Part shown: positions 8,901-16,291 of the stretch, one piece after another | Numbering within the stretch: position 1 is the stretch's first letter | Layout of the letters: each line of letters begins with the position of its first letter | Assembly (NCBI RefSeq): GCF_019823065.1 | Contig: NZ_CP081966.1 | Location: 3,131,501-3,195,500 of the forward strand | Source: Pseudomonas mosselii | GTDB lineage: Bacteria; Pseudomonadota; Gammaproteobacteria; Pseudomonadales; Pseudomonadaceae | Reading direction: 5' to 3' | Length of the DNA stretch: 64,000 nt | Position numbers and translations under genes: made by a program | The notes under the pieces: model-generated | Told to the model about the DNA's origin: nothing | Databases searched by the model: none | What the model saw: the letters and a program-made list of their open reading frames with translations, nothing else

Positions 8901-10774
8901 GGCCGTGGCCTCGGGCTGGCCGGCACTACCGCCATCTGCCCTTCCACCCGTGGCGCCCCCTGCGACTCGTCGTCCGGGGCCTCGGTGGGCACGGCGCTGG
9001 CCGGCACCGGCTGGGCCAGCTGGCGCACCTGCAGGGCCGACTCGGTGCCGGTGGCGAACTCCATGTCCGACGGGCTCTGGTACGGCAGGTTGCGCACGAT
9101 ACGCGGGGTGATCGCCAGCACCAGTTCGGACTTGCTCATGTCGTCCTTGTTGCTGCCGAACAGCCGACCCAGGCCGGGAATGTCACCCAGCCCCGGGATC
9201 TTGTTGCCGCTGGCGTTGTGGTCGTTGCGCACCAGCCCGGCCAGCACCTGCGTCTCGCCGTCGTGCAGGCGCAGGCTGGTCTGGGCATTGCGGGTGTCGA
9301 CCTGGACCGGAATGGTGCCCTGGCGGGTCGCTTCCAGGGGCGTGGCGTTGCTCACTTCCAGGGCCACCTTGATCGCCACCTCGTTGTTCAGGTGCACGGT
9401 GGGCTGTACTTCGAGCTTGAGGCCGACGTCCAGATAGGTGACGCTTTCGGTGATCACCGGGCCTTGGGTCGAGGGCACCGAGGTGGCGCTGATGATCGGC
9501 ACCCGCTGGCCGATGTGGATGCGCGCCTGCTCGCGGTTGCTGACCCGGATCACCGGGCTGGCCAGGGTGTTGATGTCCTTGTCCTGGGCATTGATCTTGG
9601 CCTGTGGCGCCGGCGAGATGCTGATGCGGCTGGAGTCGATGCCGCGCAGCTGGTCGAGCACGCTCACCGACTTGCCATCGCTGGTCAGCACGCCGAAGGT
9701 GTTGGGCCATTGCAGGCCGAGGTCGAGGATGCGCGAGGTGGCCACCTCCATCACCTCCACCTCCAGCACCACCTCGGGGTTGGACTGGTCCTGGGACTGC
9801 AGCAGCTTCTCGGCCATGCGCACGGCGTCGGGGGTGTCGCGCATGGTCAGGGTGTTGAGGCGCTCGTCGACGAACACGTCACGGGTCTTGAGCATGGTCT
9901 TGACCATGTTCAGCGCGGTATTGGCGTCGATGCTGGTCAGGTAGAAGGTGCGCATGACCAGTTCCTGGTAGTCCTTGGTCTTCTGCGGTGAGTCCGGGTA
10001 GACCAGCAGGGTGTTGTCGTTGACGATCTTCTGGCGCAACTGGTTCTGCTCCAGCAACAGGGCCACGGCGTCCTCGATGCGCACCTCGCGCACGAAGATG
10101 GTGGCCTTCATGTCCGGGCGCAGGTCCTTGTCGAAGATGAAGTTGATTCCGGCGACCTGGGCCAGCACCTCGAAGATGGTCTTGAGATCGGCATCGCGAA
10201 ACTCCAGGGTCACCGGGCGCTCCAGCTTGCTGCGCAGCTGCGGGTACGGCGTGGCGGTACGCGCCTGGACGTTCTCGATGTCGCTGCGCAGGGTCTGGCC
10301 CTTCTGGTTCTGCGGATCCAGGCGCAGCACTTCGCGCATGTAGCGTTCGGCGCCGAACAGGTCGCCCTGGCGCAACGCCGCCTGGCCGAGGGCGACGCGA
10401 TCGTCTAGGGTGCGGATCAACTCCAGCTGGCGGATGCCTTCCTGGGCGCGGCGGTTGTTGGCCTCTATGGTCAGCACCCGGCCGTAGCCCATGCGCGCGC
10501 CGGCGAAGTCGTGGCGCGCGCGGTCGCTGTCGGCCTGGGTCAGCAGCGCCTCTACCGCCGCCTGACGGCCATGGGCCAGGGCGATGTTCAGTTCGGTGTC
10601 GCGCGGGTCCTCGCGCAGGGCCTCCTCCAGGCGGGCGATCCCCGCCTCGTACTGGCCTTCCTTGATCAGTTCCTGGCTGTCCTTGCGCACGGCGCTCGAG
10701 CCGCATCCGCCGATGGCCACACACAGGGCCAGGAGCATGAACGGCGCAGGCTTGCACAACTTCGACGATTTCAT
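8897..10774 (-). CDS. Outer-membrane secretin lipoprotein with TPR region (GspD/PilQ family)
   Basis: A 625-residue lipoprotein: signal peptide with lipobox IGGC near residue 24, then tetratricopeptide-like repeats (GQYEAGIARLEEALREDP, then residues to about 150). An N0/N1-type region follows (VTLEFRDADLKTIFEVLAQV, then FIFDKDLRPDMKATIFVREV). The C-terminal secretin domain carries VLTSDGKSVSVLDQL, PVIRVSNREQARIHIGQRVP and the conserved VPGLGDIPGLGRLFGS-like box (KIPGLGDIPGLGRLFGSNKD). It should form the outer-membrane ring of the type II-like system. The TPR-bearing lipoprotein form needs no separate pilotin. It overlaps the PilP-like gene before it and the pseudopilin after it. Confidence 0.93.
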   Translation of the reverse strand: MKSSKLCKPAPFMLLALCVAIGGCGSSAVRKDSQELIKEGQYEAGIARLEEALREDPRDTELNIALAHGRQAAVEALLTQADSDRARHDFAGARMGYGRVLTIEANNRRAQEGIRQLELIRTLDDRVALGQAALRQGDLFGAERYMREVLRLDPQNQKGQTLRSDIENVQARTATPYPQLRSKLERPVTLEFRDADLKTIFEVLAQVAGINFIFDKDLRPDMKATIFVREVRIEDAVALLLEQNQLRQKIVNDNTLLVYPDSPQKTKDYQELVMRTFYLTSIDANTALNMVKTMLKTRDVFVDERLNTLTMRDTPDAVRMAEKLLQSQDQSNPEVVLEVEVMEVATSRILDLGLQWPNTFGVLTSDGKSVSVLDQLRGIDSSRISISPAPQAKINAQDKDINTLASPVIRVSNREQARIHIGQRVPIISATSVPSTQGPVITESVTYLDVGLKLEVQPTVHLNNEVAIKVALEVSNATPLEATRQGTIPVQVDTRNAQTSLRLHDGETQVLAGLVRNDHNASGNKIPGLGDIPGLGRLFGSNKDDMSKSELVLAITPRIVRNLPYQSPSDMEFATGTESALQVRQLAQPVPASAVPTEAPDDESQGAPRVEGQMAVVPASPRPRP

Positions 10775-11268
10775 GGTGCGCTCCCGACAGACAGGGTCTG
10801 TGGCTGGTGCAGTGGCAGGTAGACCAGGCCCAGCTCGGTGGCCGAGACGTGGTCCAGACGGTAGGTGTCATCGATCACATCGCCCTGGCGCACGACGTAG
10901 AGCTTGTCGCCGCTCTGCAGGAAGATCTGCAGGTCGTCGCGCTCGCCCATGCGGCCGATGAAGCGAAACGGCAGCGTCGGGGCGGTGGGCGCGACGGTCA
11001 CCGGGGCGGTGACCACGGGTTGTTCGGTGACGGTGGCCAGGGCCTGGGGTGGGGTCCATTGCTGGCTGGGGAACAGGTCGCGTGAGGGGCTTACCGCCTC
11101 ATCGCGGGGCGAGCCCGCTTCCACATGGGTGGAAGTTGCGAGGAAGCGGGCTTGCCCCGCGATCGGACCAGCCTCCTCCAGGCCGAACCAGTGACCAGGC
11201 GCCCACGCCAGCGCGGCGCTCAGCCCCAGGAACCCTGCCCACATCACCGCACGCTGAGTGTTCATCAC
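10771..11268 (-). CDS. PilP/GspC-like inner-membrane linker protein
   Basis: A 165-residue protein with one N-terminal hydrophobic segment (residues about 8-26). A low-complexity proline/valine/threonine stretch (about 85-105) is followed by a small beta domain (LPFRFIGRMGERDDLQIFLQ, then YVVRQGDVIDDTYRLDHVSA). The domain resembles the homology region of GspC and PilP that contacts the secretin periplasmic domains. Residues about 36-56 are encoded by a REP palindrome inserted in frame (11101-11163). It is coupled to the secretin gene by a four-base overlap and to the PilO-like gene upstream by another. Confidence 0.75.
   Translation of the reverse strand: MMNTQRAVMWAGFLGLSAALAWAPGHWFGLEEAGPIAGQARFLATSTHVEAGSPRDEAVSPSRDLFPSQQWTPPQALATVTEQPVVTAPVTVAPTAPTLPFRFIGRMGERDDLQIFLQSGDKLYVVRQGDVIDDTYRLDHVSATELGLVYLPLHQPQTLSVGSAP
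11101..11163. repeat. REP-type palindrome inside a coding sequence
   Basis: Two 22-base arms, 11101-11122 (starting ATCGCGGGGC) and 11142-11163 (ending GCCCCGCGAT), pair with one G:T-type mismatch around a 19-base loop. The sequence has the form of P. putida REP elements, which are normally extragenic. Here it spans exactly 63 bases (21 codons) in the PilP-like gene and keeps the frame open. Confidence 0.9.
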
Positions 11269-11816
11269 GACCTCGACAGGTAAAGGGTCATGCGCACACG
11301 ACCGGTCAGTTCCCGGTCACCGATCCGCTTGCGTTGCAGCTCCAGGTCTTCCAGCACCAGGGTCGGCAATTGGCCGATCAGCGCCTTGAGGAAGCCGCGG
11401 ATCTGGGGGTAGCTGCCGCGTACCGGCAGGACGATCTGATAGCGCGCCAACTGGGTCTTGGGGTCCACCCCCAGGGCGTATTCACCGCGGGACAGGCTGA
11501 TGCGCTCGGCGCTGGCCAGGTGGTACAGGCGCTCGATCAGTTCGCTGGCCTGAGGCTGGCCGGGCAGCTGCTGGCGCAGTTCGTCCAGCGCCTGTTGCTC
11601 GGGCCGGGCCTGGACCTTCAGCTCGCCACGCGCCAGACGCTGCACCTGGGCGCTGGCGTCGGCCTCGCTGGCGCGCAGCTCGCGCACTGTCTGCCACTGT
11701 GGCAGCACCCCGGCCAGGCAGACGGCCAGCGCCAGGACGCCGACCAGCAGTGCGGCCAGCCCTGCCCGGCCCAGGCGCCGCAGCGTTTCATGGACGATCA
11801 GGCTAGGGACGCGCAT
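11265..11816 (-). CDS. PilO/GspM-like inner-membrane platform protein
   Basis: A 183-residue bitopic protein. One transmembrane helix lies around residues 15-38 (RAGLAALLVGVLALAVCLAG), then a coiled-coil segment (VRELRASEADASAQVQRLAR). A ferredoxin-like periplasmic domain follows (LYHLASAERISLSRGEYALG, then GSYPQIRGFLKALIGQLPTL and LEDLELQR), as in PilO and GspM. The start at 11816 overlaps the PilN-like gene by 14 bases. It sits in the order PilM-N-O-P, as in type IV pilus platforms. Confidence 0.8.
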   Translation of the reverse strand: MRVPSLIVHETLRRLGRAGLAALLVGVLALAVCLAGVLPQWQTVRELRASEADASAQVQRLARGELKVQARPEQQALDELRQQLPGQPQASELIERLYHLASAERISLSRGEYALGVDPKTQLARYQIVLPVRGSYPQIRGFLKALIGQLPTLVLEDLELQRKRIGDRELTGRVRMTLYLSRS

Positions 11817-12345
11817 GGCCGGTCTCCCAGGTGGCAGTGAGGTTGAAACGCACCGGATGCTCGGCTTGCCCGGCCAGCACCTCATGGTTGAGCAGCGACA
11901 CATCGGACAGCTCGCTGCTGCGTTCCAGGCGCTGGTGGTACTGCAGCATCGCTTCGAGGTTGCGCGCCTCGGCACTGATGCGAACCTGGCCCTTGCGCGC
12001 GTCAGGGGTGAGGCTGAGCAGCGCCACGTCTTCCTGCGGCATCGCCTCGAGCATGGCAAACAGCTGCTGCCAGGGCCGCTGAAGCTGCTGCGAGACGCTG
12101 CGCATCTGTGCCAGGCGCTCGGCCTGCTCGCGGATCACCGCGCTGCTTTGCACGGCAGCGGTGGCCGGGCGCCGGCCGAGCTTGAGTTCGAGCTGATGCA
12201 CGCGGCCTTCCAGGTCCACCTGCTCGCTCACCAGTTGCTGCTGGGCCAGCAGCAGCACCGCCAGCACGGCACCGCCCAGGGCCAGCAGCGACCAGGCCAG
12301 GGGGCTGCTGTGACGGGGCTGGAATTCCAGGTCGAGGCGGCGCAT
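11803..12345 (-). CDS. PilN/GspL-type inner-membrane protein
   Basis: A 180-residue bitopic protein: a short cytoplasmic N-terminus MRRLDLEFQP (the strand that binds PilM in type IV pili), a transmembrane helix at about 17-35 (AWSLLALGGAVLAVLLLAQQ), and a coiled coil. The periplasmic Fimbrial_PilN-like domain follows (MPQEDVALLSLTPDARKGQV, then ISAEARNLEAMLQYHQRLER). One base separates it from the PilM-like gene upstream. Confidence 0.8.
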   Translation of the reverse strand: MRRLDLEFQPRHSSPLAWSLLALGGAVLAVLLLAQQQLVSEQVDLEGRVHQLELKLGRRPATAAVQSSAVIREQAERLAQMRSVSQQLQRPWQQLFAMLEAMPQEDVALLSLTPDARKGQVRISAEARNLEAMLQYHQRLERSSELSDVSLLNHEVLAGQAEHPVRFNLTATWETGHARP

Positions 12346-12346
12346 C

Positions 12347-13129
12347 TCAGGCCACCGCCCGCCACATGGCGCACAGCGGGTCGGCCTCGGCGCTCGGCGC
12401 GCACAGCTGCACCGCCACCAGGTGCGAGGCCGTCGTGCGCCCCGGCGCATGCAGGTACACCCGCGGCGGCTGCTCGCCGTACAGCTCGCACGTGCGCTCG
12501 ATCAGCGCCTGCAGGGCCTGGTCGCTGTCGGCACAGCCCTGGGCCAGCACCTGTTGCCAAGCGCCGCCGGCGGCCAGCAGCAGCACGCTGCGGCGCGGCT
12601 CGGCAAGCACGAAGAGGAAGTCGCCCTGGGCCAACTGCGCCGAGCAGCGGTTGTAGGCGGCCATCAGGTAAGGCTGCACCGAGCGCAGGCTCAGGCGGCT
12701 TTCCCGGCCCAGGGCCTGCAGGCCCTGAAGGAGCGCCTCGGGCAGCGCGGTGGCGATGCGCGCGGCACCCGCCGGCTCCGGCGACAGCACGATGCGCCAG
12801 TCGTCCAGGGCCTGGCCGTAGAGGTGTTCGAAGCAGGCCCGGGCGTAGGTGTCCAGCTCGCCCGGGGTGCCGATGGCGTCGCTCCAGGGCACCAGGCAGA
12901 AGCGGCTGTAGCGGGCCGAGAGCAGCACCCGCAGTTGCGCACCGCGTGCCGGGTGCTCGCCGAGCAGGCCGGCCAGGGCCTCCAGGGCCGGGGCCCAGGC
13001 GGGTTGGGTGGCGTCGCAACTGAAGGCGCGGCTGCCCAGCCACTGGTGTTGATGACCGTGCCAGCGACCCAGGCCGACACTCTCGGCGCCGAGCACGGCG
13101 CAGTACCGATCAGGCGATAAATGTGACAC
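12347..13129 (-). CDS. PilM/GspL-like actin-fold cytoplasmic protein
   Basis: A 260-residue protein of weak sequence conservation. Its position between GspE and PilN and its length suggest the PilM-like or GspL cytoplasmic platform component. A GTG start at 13129 is chosen because GAGGAG lies 7 bases before it; the start overlaps the gspE end by 20 bases. No transmembrane helix is evident. Segments such as FLFVLAEPRRSVLLLAAGGA and YLMAAYNRCSAQLAQGDFLF fit an ASKHA-like strand pattern. Assigned from context more than from motif. Confidence 0.65.
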   Translation of the reverse strand: MSHLSPDRYCAVLGAESVGLGRWHGHQHQWLGSRAFSCDATQPAWAPALEALAGLLGEHPARGAQLRVLLSARYSRFCLVPWSDAIGTPGELDTYARACFEHLYGQALDDWRIVLSPEPAGAARIATALPEALLQGLQALGRESRLSLRSVQPYLMAAYNRCSAQLAQGDFLFVLAEPRRSVLLLAAGGAWQQVLAQGCADSDQALQALIERTCELYGEQPPRVYLHAPGRTTASHLVAVQLCAPSAEADPLCAMWRAVA

Positions 13130-14801
13130 GGTTGATCTCCTCGAGTGTGGTGCGGCCGTCACGGACCAGGTCCAGGGCCGAGGCGCGCAGCTGGCGCAGG
13201 CCACGTTGGCAGGCCAGCTGCTTGATCTGCGCGAGCGGGCGGCGTTCGACGATCATCTGCCGCAGGTCGTCGTCCAGGTGCAGCAGCTCGGCGATGGCGT
13301 TGCGCCCGCGGTAGCCACTGCTACGGCACTGGCCGCAACCCTGGGCGCGCACGAAGCGCCAGCCGGCCACCGCGTCACGGGCCAGGCCCGAGGCGGCGAG
13401 CAGTTCGTCGTCGGGCTCGCAGGGCACCGCGCAATGCACGCAGGCCAGGCGCACCAGACGCTGGGCCAGCACGGCGTTGAGCGCCGAGACAAAGCTATAG
13501 GGGTCGACCTGCATCTGGCTGAAACGGCCGATCACGTCGAACACGTTGTTGGCGTGGATGGTGGTGAACACCAGATGCCCGGTGAGCGCCGACTGCACGG
13601 CGATCTGCGCGGTGTCCGGGTCACGGATCTCGCCGACCAGGATCTTGTCCGGGTCGTGGCGCAGGATCGAACGCAGGCCGCGGGCGAAGGTCAGGCCCTT
13701 CTTCTCGTTGACCGGGATCTGCAGCACGCCGGGCAGCTGGTACTCGACCGGGTCCTCGATGGTGATGATCTTGTCGACGCCGTGGTTGATCTCGCTGAGC
13801 ATGGCGTACAGCGTGGTGGTCTTGCCGCTGCCGGTGGGCCCGGTGACCAGGATCATGCCGTAGGGCTCGCTGGCCAGCCGGCGCAGGGCGCGCAGGGTGT
13901 GTTCCTCGAAACCCAGGGCCTGCAACTGCACGCCGCTGACCTGGTCGGACAGGTCCTGCTTGTCCAGCACCCGCAGCACCGCGTCCTCGCCGAAGATGCT
14001 TGGCATGATCGAGACGCGAAAGTCGATCTGCCGCTCGCCGATGGCCACCTTGAAGCGCCCGTCCTGGGGGACGCGCTTTTCGCCGATGTCCAGTTCGGCC
14101 ATGACCTTGATCCTCGAGATCACCTGCTCGGCGAAGGCACTGCCGCTGGCCTTGCCGGCACCGTTGAGCACGCCGTCGATGCGGTACTTGATGGTCAGGC
14201 CCTGGCCGGTCATGCCTAAGTGGATGTCGCTGGCGTGCAGCTTGAGGGCGTCATACAGGGTCGAGTTGACCAGCTTGACCACCCGGCTCTGGTCTTCGCT
14301 GATGCTGGTCAGCGACAGGCGCTGCAGCGGGTCGGCCTCGCCGCCGGCCTCCGCGTCGTGGCCGAGGGCGTCGACGGCGTGGAAGCTCTCTTCGTGGCGG
14401 GCCAGGAATGCGGCCAGGTCGGCGGCATGGACCAGGTACAGCGGCGCGCCCTGCAGGCAGTCGTCGATCCAGGCCAGGCGGGCGCTGTCGAAGGGGTCGG
14501 CGAACACGCCGAGGCGCTCGCCATCGTGCTCGACCAGGGCGAATTCACGCTTCAGGCATTGCGCCAGGCTGACCAGGTCGAAGGCCGGGGCGCAGGCGAA
14601 CAAGGTCTGGGTGGCGAGCACCGGGTAATGCAGGGTGATGGCCAGGCGCTGGGTGAAGGTGCTGGGCGTGTCGCGGGAGAGCCGCTCCAGGCAGGCCAGC
14701 AAGCGCTCTTCGCCGGCTTGCTGGCGGGCCTGGGCCAGGAGGTCACGGGGGTAGCCAGCGATCGTGGGTAGCGATGAATCTGCATCGAATGCCTGGGACA
14801 T
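13110..14801 (-). CDS. gspE: GspE/PilB-type secretion ATPase
   Basis: A 563-residue hexameric ATPase that powers pseudopilus assembly from the cytoplasmic face. An N-terminal GspE-N-like region covers residues 1-160. The CTE/N2 domain (LKLHASDIHLGMTGQGLTIK, then KVMAELDIGEKRVPQDGRF) is followed by Walker A GPTGSGKTT at about 321-329, the Asp box (IITIEDPVEYQLPGV) and Walker B (ILVGEIRDPDTAQIA). The zinc-binding tetracysteine motif, CVHC at about 453 and CGQC at about 487, marks the GspE/PilB subgroup. It follows the response regulator by 54 bases. No GspF-type membrane partner is encoded nearby. Confidence 0.95.
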   Translation of the reverse strand: MSQAFDADSSLPTIAGYPRDLLAQARQQAGEERLLACLERLSRDTPSTFTQRLAITLHYPVLATQTLFACAPAFDLVSLAQCLKREFALVEHDGERLGVFADPFDSARLAWIDDCLQGAPLYLVHAADLAAFLARHEESFHAVDALGHDAEAGGEADPLQRLSLTSISEDQSRVVKLVNSTLYDALKLHASDIHLGMTGQGLTIKYRIDGVLNGAGKASGSAFAEQVISRIKVMAELDIGEKRVPQDGRFKVAIGERQIDFRVSIMPSIFGEDAVLRVLDKQDLSDQVSGVQLQALGFEEHTLRALRRLASEPYGMILVTGPTGSGKTTTLYAMLSEINHGVDKIITIEDPVEYQLPGVLQIPVNEKKGLTFARGLRSILRHDPDKILVGEIRDPDTAQIAVQSALTGHLVFTTIHANNVFDVIGRFSQMQVDPYSFVSALNAVLAQRLVRLACVHCAVPCEPDDELLAASGLARDAVAGWRFVRAQGCGQCRSSGYRGRNAIAELLHLDDDLRQMIVERRPLAQIKQLACQRGLRQLRASALDLVRDGRTTLEEINRVTFIA

Positions 14802-14855
14802 GGCCTGCGACTCCGCTCAGGGGCGGCGCCGCAGGCTGGGGGACCTTGGGCGCCG

Positions 14856-15386
14856 CTATTCCCCGGTGAGCAGTTGTTCGTCGTCAGGTTCGCCTGGCTT
14901 GGCGCCGTTGCGTCGGCGGTCGGCCAGCACCCAGCTGCCATCGTACAACTGCAAGGGGAACGATTCGTTCCTGTTCTGGCGTCGTTCGACGAACCCCGCG
15001 GCCGGCTGGTCGGTGCTCCTGCGCTGGCGCTCGATGCCCATCAGGTCGAAGACGGCGCGGGCCAGTTCCATCAGCGGGAACGGCTTGAACAGGACATGGG
15101 TCACACCCAGCTCGGCGGCGCGCTCACGGACCTCGGCGGTCGGGTGGGCGGTAATCAGCACGAAATGACACGACCTGTTCCTGCGCACGGTCTCCAGGAC
15201 CTGAAACCCCTCCATGTCGGGCAAGCGGTAATCCAGCACGATCACGTCCGGTGCCAGTTGCTCGGCCAGTTCGATACCCGCAGTACCGTCGTGGGCGAGA
15301 TGGACCTCCAGGCCTTGCGCCTGCAGATACGCTTGCAGGTTCTGCGCAAGGGTCTGTTCGTCATCGACTACCAATACTCTGTTCAC
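14856..15386 (-). CDS. Response regulator, receiver domain with short C-terminal tail
   Basis: A 176-residue CheY-like receiver protein: acidic pair D8-D9, phosphorylation site D52 in VIVLDYRLPD, Thr in VLITAH and Lys in VLFKPF are all present. The 55-residue tail (residues about 120-176) has no recognisable DNA-binding domain, so it likely works by protein contact. The GTG start at 15386 is chosen because the receiver domain begins there (NRVLVVDDE); the frame extends upstream with no good start. First gene of the 10-kb secretion operon, placed 54 bases after a sigma-54 promoter. Confidence 0.85.
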   Translation of the reverse strand: MNRVLVVDDEQTLAQNLQAYLQAQGLEVHLAHDGTAGIELAEQLAPDVIVLDYRLPDMEGFQVLETVRRNRSCHFVLITAHPTAEVRERAAELGVTHVLFKPFPLMELARAVFDLMGIERQRRSTDQPAAGFVERRQNRNESFPLQLYDGSWVLADRRRNGAKPGEPDDEQLLTGE

Positions 15387-15451
15387 CAAGGTCCACTCCC
15401 ATGAACTGCCCGGTTCCCCGGTCTGCGAAGTGCGGCCTTGTAGAGGCTTGA

Positions 15452-15466
15452 GCAGGCTTCGTGCCA
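15452..15466 (-). promoter_or_regulatory. Sigma-54 promoter of the secretion operon
   Basis: On the minus strand TGGCACGAAGCCTGC gives GG-N10-GC with a nearly consensus -24 (TGGCACG) and -12 (CTGCT) box. Transcription would start near 15440 and run into the response regulator and on through csgG. Compare the elements before the beta-propeller operon and mnxG. Confidence 0.75.
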
Positions 15467-15552
15467 GGCATGAAAAGTCATTGCGCACCGCTTTCAAGTC
15501 ATTGATATCGTTGTAGCTTTCAATCCATTTCAGGTCGTGCCGGCAGACCTTC

Positions 15553-15610
15553 CCCCACAACCGGGGAAGCTGATGGCACTTTGCCTTTGGGGCATTCCCC
15601 AACAATGGGG
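15553..15610. promoter_or_regulatory. Two CCCC-N6-GGGG palindromes (candidate enhancer sites)
   Basis: Sites at 15553-15566 (N6 = ACAACC) and 15597-15610 (N6 = AACAAT) are both flanked by GGGGAA on one side. Their centres are 44 bases apart, near four helical turns, and lie about 100-145 bases upstream of the sigma-54 promoter. This is the usual position of activator-binding sites. The same motif occurs before the other two sigma-54 promoters of the block. Confidence 0.6.
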
Positions 15611-15628
15611 AAACGCCTTGGCGTCCCT

Positions 15629-16270
15629 TCAGTCGGCGCGCTCCACTGTAGCGGAATCACGCAAACGTTGGCGCACTGCTTGCCGCGCCTGGGCCTGCAA
15701 TTGCGCGACAAGCGCATCCCTGGCCAGGCGCAGGCCGTGTTCAGATGAGACAGAAGTATTATCACTTTGGTTCTGCATCCCTTGCAGTCTTTGCCCATTG
15801 GCCTGATGGAAGGCCGCCACCTCGGCTTCGCTGGGCGACGCCACCGCCGTCAAACGGGCGTAGACCTGCTGGGCGGCCATCTCCTGTCGAGTGTAGTCAG
15901 CGAAGCTGCGCCGATCGAAGCCCGCCTCCTCCAGCCGCCGCTCGAACACCGCCGGGCTGCCGAAGGCCGCCTCCACCTCGCCGACCCGCGCCGTCACCTG
16001 CGCGTCACTGACCTCGATACCCTGGCGCTGGGCCTCCTGCCACAGCAGCTCCTTGTCGATCAGCTCATCCAGGGCCTGCTCGCGCAGACGCTGGTACAGG
16101 TTGGGGTTGCGGATGCTCGCCACCGCCCGCCCCTGGGCCTGGAGGTATTCGCTGAAGTAGTGCTCCAGGCGCAGCACGCCGATATCCACGCCATTGACCC
16201 GCGCCACTGGCGTGTCGGCGTGGCTTGCCAGGGCAAGCAATGACAGCAGGCAGGCAATCAGTACGCGCAT
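15629..16270 (-). CDS. Periplasmic SurA_N-type chaperone/peptidyl-prolyl isomerase-like protein
   Basis: A 213-residue exported protein: signal peptide to about residue 18 (LLALASHA), then a SurA/PrsA N-terminal chaperone domain (ARVNGVDIGVLRLEHYFSEY, then REQALDELIDKELLWQEAQR and VGEVEAAFGSPAVFERRLEE). There is no full parvulin catalytic domain; the C-terminus is helical (LVAQLQAQARQAVRQRLRDS). A role in folding the exported oxidase or redox proteins is an inference from position. Last gene of the second transcription unit, with a 242-base regulatory gap before the next. Confidence 0.8.
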   Translation of the reverse strand: MRVLIACLLSLLALASHADTPVARVNGVDIGVLRLEHYFSEYLQAQGRAVASIRNPNLYQRLREQALDELIDKELLWQEAQRQGIEVSDAQVTARVGEVEAAFGSPAVFERRLEEAGFDRRSFADYTRQEMAAQQVYARLTAVASPSEAEVAAFHQANGQRLQGMQNQSDNTSVSSEHGLRLARDALVAQLQAQARQAVRQRLRDSATVERAD

Positions 16271-16291
16271 GGTGATCCACTCCTGAAAGGG

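Noticed and set aside
5862..15386. Search for curlin-like subunits (CsgA/CsgB repeats) near csgEFG
   Set aside because: No frame in either strand shows the Ser-x5-Gln-x4-Asn repeat pattern.
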